Positions 14,402 to 16,520 of a stretch of DNA of 16,520 nucleotides are shown here, piece after piece. This DNA is from Conexibacter sp. GTDB lineage: Bacteria > Actinomycetota > Thermoleophilia > Solirubrobacterales > Solirubrobacteraceae. Location of the stretch: assembly GCA_025964295.1 (NCBI GenBank), contig JAOPZD010000562.1, positions 1-16,520 of the forward strand, given 5' to 3'. The notes under the pieces are model-generated. The model was given only the letters and a program-made list of their open reading frames with translations, had not been told where the DNA came from and did no database searches. Each line of letters begins with the position of its first letter. The first letter of the stretch is position 1. The translations under genes were made by a program, and so were the position numbers.

Positions 14402-15029
14402 GGCCGGCCACGCCGGCCACACCGGCCTGCTGCTCGACTGGGGCGGCGTCATGACCACCAACCTGTTCCATGCCTTCGGCGCCTTCTGCTCGACCGAGGG
14501 CGTGGAGCCCGACCTCCTGCGCCAGGCCTTCCGCCACGACGACGAGACGCGCGACGCGCTGATCGCCTTCGAGGAGGGGCGGATGAACGACGACCTGTTC
14601 GCCAGCCACCTCGCCAAGGCGCTCGGCCTGCCCCACGAGCGGGCCGAGGGGCTGATCGACCGCATGATGGCCGGCGCAACCGTCGAGCCCGACATGGTGG
14701 CCATGGTCCGCGCCGCCCGCGCGGCGGGGATCCGGACCGGCATGGTGTCCAACTCGTGGGGCGAGCTGCGCTATCCCGCCGACCTAGTCGCCGAGCTGTT
14801 CGACATCACGGTCATCTCCGGCCGCGAGGGCTTCCGCAAGCCGGACGCGCGGATGTACACGCTCGGCGCCGAGCGCCTCGGCCTCCCGCCGGCGGCGTGC
14901 GTCTTCGTCGACGACCTGCCGTTCAACCTCCAGCCGGCCGCCGAGCTGGGGATGGCGACGGTCCTGCACGCCGACCCGGCCGCGACGATCCGGCGCCTGG
15001 AAGTCCTCCTGGGCGTGCCGCTGCGCTAG
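14391..15029 (+). CDS. HAD-family hydrolase, ACAD10 N-domain-like
   Basis: The product is a 212-residue haloacid-dehalogenase-superfamily protein of the IA/epoxide-hydrolase-N-terminal-like type. Motif I is LLLDWGGVMTTN: nucleophile D16 is present, but the second Asp of DxD is Gly (G18), as is usual for the DxGGV subgroup. The later motifs are SNSWGE (S120), GFRKPDARMY (K150) and FVDDLPFN (D174/D175). The cap lies around residues 25-95. ACAD10 carries such a domain in front of its kinase and dehydrogenase, with no agreed reaction; a phosphate-removing or editing role is plausible. GTG 14391 lies 9 nt after GGAGG and overlaps the kinase stop by 11 nt, so it is translationally coupled. A weak GCCGG/CCGGC hairpin follows the stop at 15044-15060. 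Confidence 0.9.
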   Translation: MASEAGHAGHTGLLLDWGGVMTTNLFHAFGAFCSTEGVEPDLLRQAFRHDDETRDALIAFEEGRMNDDLFASHLAKALGLPHERAEGLIDRMMAGATVEPDMVAMVRAARAAGIRTGMVSNSWGELRYPADLVAELFDITVISGREGFRKPDARMYTLGAERLGLPPAACVFVDDLPFNLQPAAELGMATVLHADPAATIRRLEVLLGVPLR

Positions 15030-15050
15030 AAGCCGAGGGCGCCGCCGGGC

Positions 15051-15212
15051 CTACGCCGGCTTGTGGCGGCCCGCCGCCAGGCGCTTGCGCGCCTCGTCGA
15101 TCCGCGCGCGCGTGCGGGGGTCGTGGGCGAGGCGCTTGGCCTCCTCGGTGATGCGGCGGCCTTGGGGACCGCGGGCGAGCTCGCGGACCTGCTGCAGGAA
15201 GCGCGTCGTCAT
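15051..15212 (-). CDS. Small basic 53-aa protein
   Basis: This encodes a 53-residue, strongly basic, helical protein starting MTTRFLQQVRELARGPQGRR and containing ITEEAKRLAHDPRTRARIDEARKRLAAG. The regular spacing of Leu/Ala with Arg/Lys suggests two amphipathic helices that could bind nucleic acid or membrane surface. No known domain was recognised, and short basic proteins of this kind are common in actinobacteria. The same frame remains open far upstream but is compositionally non-coding there. ATG 15212 is the natural start, although no good Shine-Dalgarno or TAnnnT box is evident. It converges with the HAD gene (21 nt between stops) and diverges from the GGDEF gene across an 84-bp gap with a CRP-like palindrome. 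The function is unknown. Confidence 0.65.
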   Translation of the reverse strand: MTTRFLQQVRELARGPQGRRITEEAKRLAHDPRTRARIDEARKRLAAGRHKPA

Positions 15213-15230
15213 CGTGCTCAGAGACGTCCC

Positions 15231-15246
15231 CGTGAGATGCGTCACG
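15231..15246. promoter_or_regulatory. CRP/FNR-type palindrome CGTGA-N6-TCACG
   Basis: A perfect 5-bp-arm inverted repeat with a 6-nt spacer lies in the gap between the divergent 53-aa and GGDEF genes. It matches the CRP/GlxR format (TGTGA-N6-TCACA) except for the outermost base pair. Its centre is about 58 nt upstream of the GGDEF ATG and 26 nt from the other ATG. Confidence 0.45.
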
Positions 15247-15296
15247 CAAACGGCAGGGCTCAAGGCCCCCGACGAGGTGCCGATCTCGCGTGTGGG

Positions 15297-16367
15297 ATGG
15301 AGAAGCAGACGGGGTCCTGGCTGTGCCCGACGGAGGGCGACCGCGCGCGCATGCTCGAGGCCGGCGCGCTCGTCCGGCTGGCGCGCGTGTGGGTGTCGCT
15401 GCTCGTGTTCGCGGCGACCGCCGTCGCGGGCCCGTGGATCGGCTGGTGGCCGACGCTGTGCGGCGCGCTCACCGCGCTGCAGGTCGCCACGCTGGACCGC
15501 CGCACCGTGCGCAGCGCGCGGCCGGAGCGCTACGTCGCGCTGAGCTTCCTGTCCACCGCGGCGTTCGCGACCCTGGGCGCCGCGCTGTCCGGCGGCCCGC
15601 AGAGCCCGCTGCTGATCTTCGTCGCGCTGCCCGCGATCCTGATGGCCAACCGCTTCCGGCGGCCGGTCGTCGTCGTGGGCGCCATCGTCACGCTGCTGAT
15701 CGTGCTGGCCGGCTCGGTCGCCGTCGACCCCGCGTCGTTCGCCGACGACCCGACGCTCGTGATCGTCAGCCTCGCCCTGGTCGTCGGCGTCGTCGTCTTC
15801 ACGCTCTCGCTCAGCGACACCGAGATGGCGCTGCGCGCCGACGCCCGCTTCGACCACCTCACCGGCCTGTTCAACCGCGCGTCGCTGAAGCCGCGCTTCG
15901 ACGAGCTGCGCAGCCAGGCGCACGCGACCGGCGGCGCGATCGCGCTCGTCGTCTACGACCTCGACCGCTTCAAGTCGGTCAACGACGACCTCGGCCACGA
16001 CCGCGGCGACAGCGTCCTGCGCGACACCGCCCACCTGCTGCGCCGCCACCTGCGCGCGTTCGACCTCGTCTACCGCCTCGGCGGCGAGGAGTTCGCGATC
16101 GTCCTGCCGGGCGTCGGGGTCGCCGAGGCGGTCGAGATCGCCCAGCGCCAGCGCGAGTCGATCGAGGAGGCGCGCCCCGGCGGCGTGGCGATCACGATCT
16201 CCGGCGGCGTCGCGTCGGCCCGCGGCGCCGACGTCGCGTGGGAGACCCTGTTCCAGCGCGCCGACGCCGCGCTGCTGCGCGCCAAGCGCGAGGGGCGCAA
16301 CCGGATCGTCATGGCCGACGACGAGGTCCCGGCGCTACCGGATCCGGCAACAGCCGCGGCACCCTGA
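15297..16367 (+). CDS. Membrane-anchored GGDEF diguanylate cyclase
   Basis: The product is a 356-residue inner-membrane protein that should make cyclic di-GMP from two GTP. Five or six hydrophobic segments fill residues about 28-172 (near 30-47, 52-64, 79-97, 103-117, 124-141 and 153-172) and form an uncharacterised sensor. The GGDEF domain follows (about 180-340): FDHLTGLFNRASL, the metal site YDLDRFKSVNDDLGHDRGD, and the active loop RLGGEEFAIVLP (GGEEF, 262-266). RAFD at 253-256, five residues before the loop, is an intact allosteric I-site, so product inhibition is expected. There is no EAL or HD-GYP domain. ATG 15297 is taken as the start; ATG 15351 would remove 18 polar residues. No ribosome-binding site is clear. 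A CRP-like site lies upstream and a long hairpin starts 5 nt after the stop. Confidence 0.92.
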   Translation: MEKQTGSWLCPTEGDRARMLEAGALVRLARVWVSLLVFAATAVAGPWIGWWPTLCGALTALQVATLDRRTVRSARPERYVALSFLSTAAFATLGAALSGGPQSPLLIFVALPAILMANRFRRPVVVVGAIVTLLIVLAGSVAVDPASFADDPTLVIVSLALVVGVVVFTLSLSDTEMALRADARFDHLTGLFNRASLKPRFDELRSQAHATGGAIALVVYDLDRFKSVNDDLGHDRGDSVLRDTAHLLRRHLRAFDLVYRLGGEEFAIVLPGVGVAEAVEIAQRQRESIEEARPGGVAITISGGVASARGADVAWETLFQRADAALLRAKREGRNRIVMADDEVPALPDPATAAAP

Positions 16368-16371
16368 GGCA

Positions 16372-16418
16372 TCGAGGGACGACTCAACCAAGCCCTCGGT
16401 GGTTCAGTCGTCCCTCGA
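16372..16418. terminator. Long bidirectional hairpin between convergent genes
   Basis: The arms 16372-16390 and 16400-16418 pair over 13 bp, one C-C mismatch, then 5 bp, around a 9-nt loop. It starts 5 nt after the GGDEF stop and contains the stop codon of the convergent minus-strand gene. No T-tract is present on either side, so the mechanism of termination is uncertain. Confidence 0.6.
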
Positions 16419-16520
16419 CGATCCCGGGCCGCCCGCGTCCCGCTCGATCCGCGCCCGCAGGTCGTCCCCCCGCCCCGCGGCCACCGCGCGCGCCGCGCGC
16501 TCCGGCGTCAGCGCGACGCC
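16404..16520 (-). CDS. C-terminus of an uncharacterised protein (5' end outside window)
   Basis: An open minus-strand frame enters from the window edge and ends at a TGA inside the hairpin, giving the last 38 residues. The sequence (GVALTPERAARAVAAGRGDD, then LRARIERDAGGPGSSRDD) has a helix-friendly pattern and a polar tail, so it reads as a genuine C-terminus rather than a shadow frame. It is too short to assign to a family. It converges with the GGDEF gene. Confidence 0.45.
   Translation of the reverse strand, partial: GVALTPERAARAVAAGRGDDLRARIERDAGGPGSSRDD

Overview
The window looks like chromosomal DNA from a very GC-rich actinobacterium, probably the Thermoleophilia (Solirubrobacter/Conexibacter relatives). 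This is inferred from codon composition, protein style and gene content. I see no insertion sequence, prophage gene, CRISPR array, tRNA or rRNA. Genes are tightly packed, and no stretch over 130 bp lacks one.

Region 1 (1-5490, minus strand), in transcription order: bcp thiol peroxidase, a 92-aa protein, a DHH-family phosphoesterase, a GNAT acetyltransferase, a HAD phosphatase overlapping an UPF0104/LPG-synthase-type membrane protein, an 88-aa protein, a 66-aa protein and a six-helix membrane protein cut by the window edge. Several of these genes carry a TAnnnT box 7-8 nt before the start codon, which suggests leaderless transcripts. A cupin-TPR gene (5510-6169, plus) diverges from bcp across only 19 bp.

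Region 2 (6182-9367, minus strand) is a probable three-gene operon: a TetR regulator, an NHLRC2-like thioredoxin/NHL-repeat protein and an Fpg/Nei DNA glycosylase whose fourth zinc ligand is Asp. Upstream lies sixA (9464-9934), whose stop codon is built into a terminator hairpin. Before that comes a secreted clan GH-A glycoside hydrolase (9983-11407).

Region 3 (11500-15029, plus strand) is the most interesting part. It is a translationally coupled operon TetR - acyl-CoA dehydrogenase - APH-like kinase - HAD phosphatase. The last three genes correspond to the three domains of human ACAD10, here as separate proteins. Known ACAD10/ACAD11 and Pseudomonas LvaA/LvaC chemistry points to catabolism of hydroxylated (4-hydroxy) acyl-CoAs through a phospho-acyl-CoA intermediate. 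A perfect inverted repeat covers the regulator's own start codon. The shared promoter region with the glycoside hydrolase also holds three 11-bp-phased TCAC repeats resembling a PhoP/OmpR-type operator.

Region 4 (15051-16520): a small basic protein (minus) diverges from a membrane GGDEF diguanylate cyclase (plus), with a CRP-like palindrome between them. The GGDEF gene ends at a long hairpin shared with a convergent gene cut by the window end.
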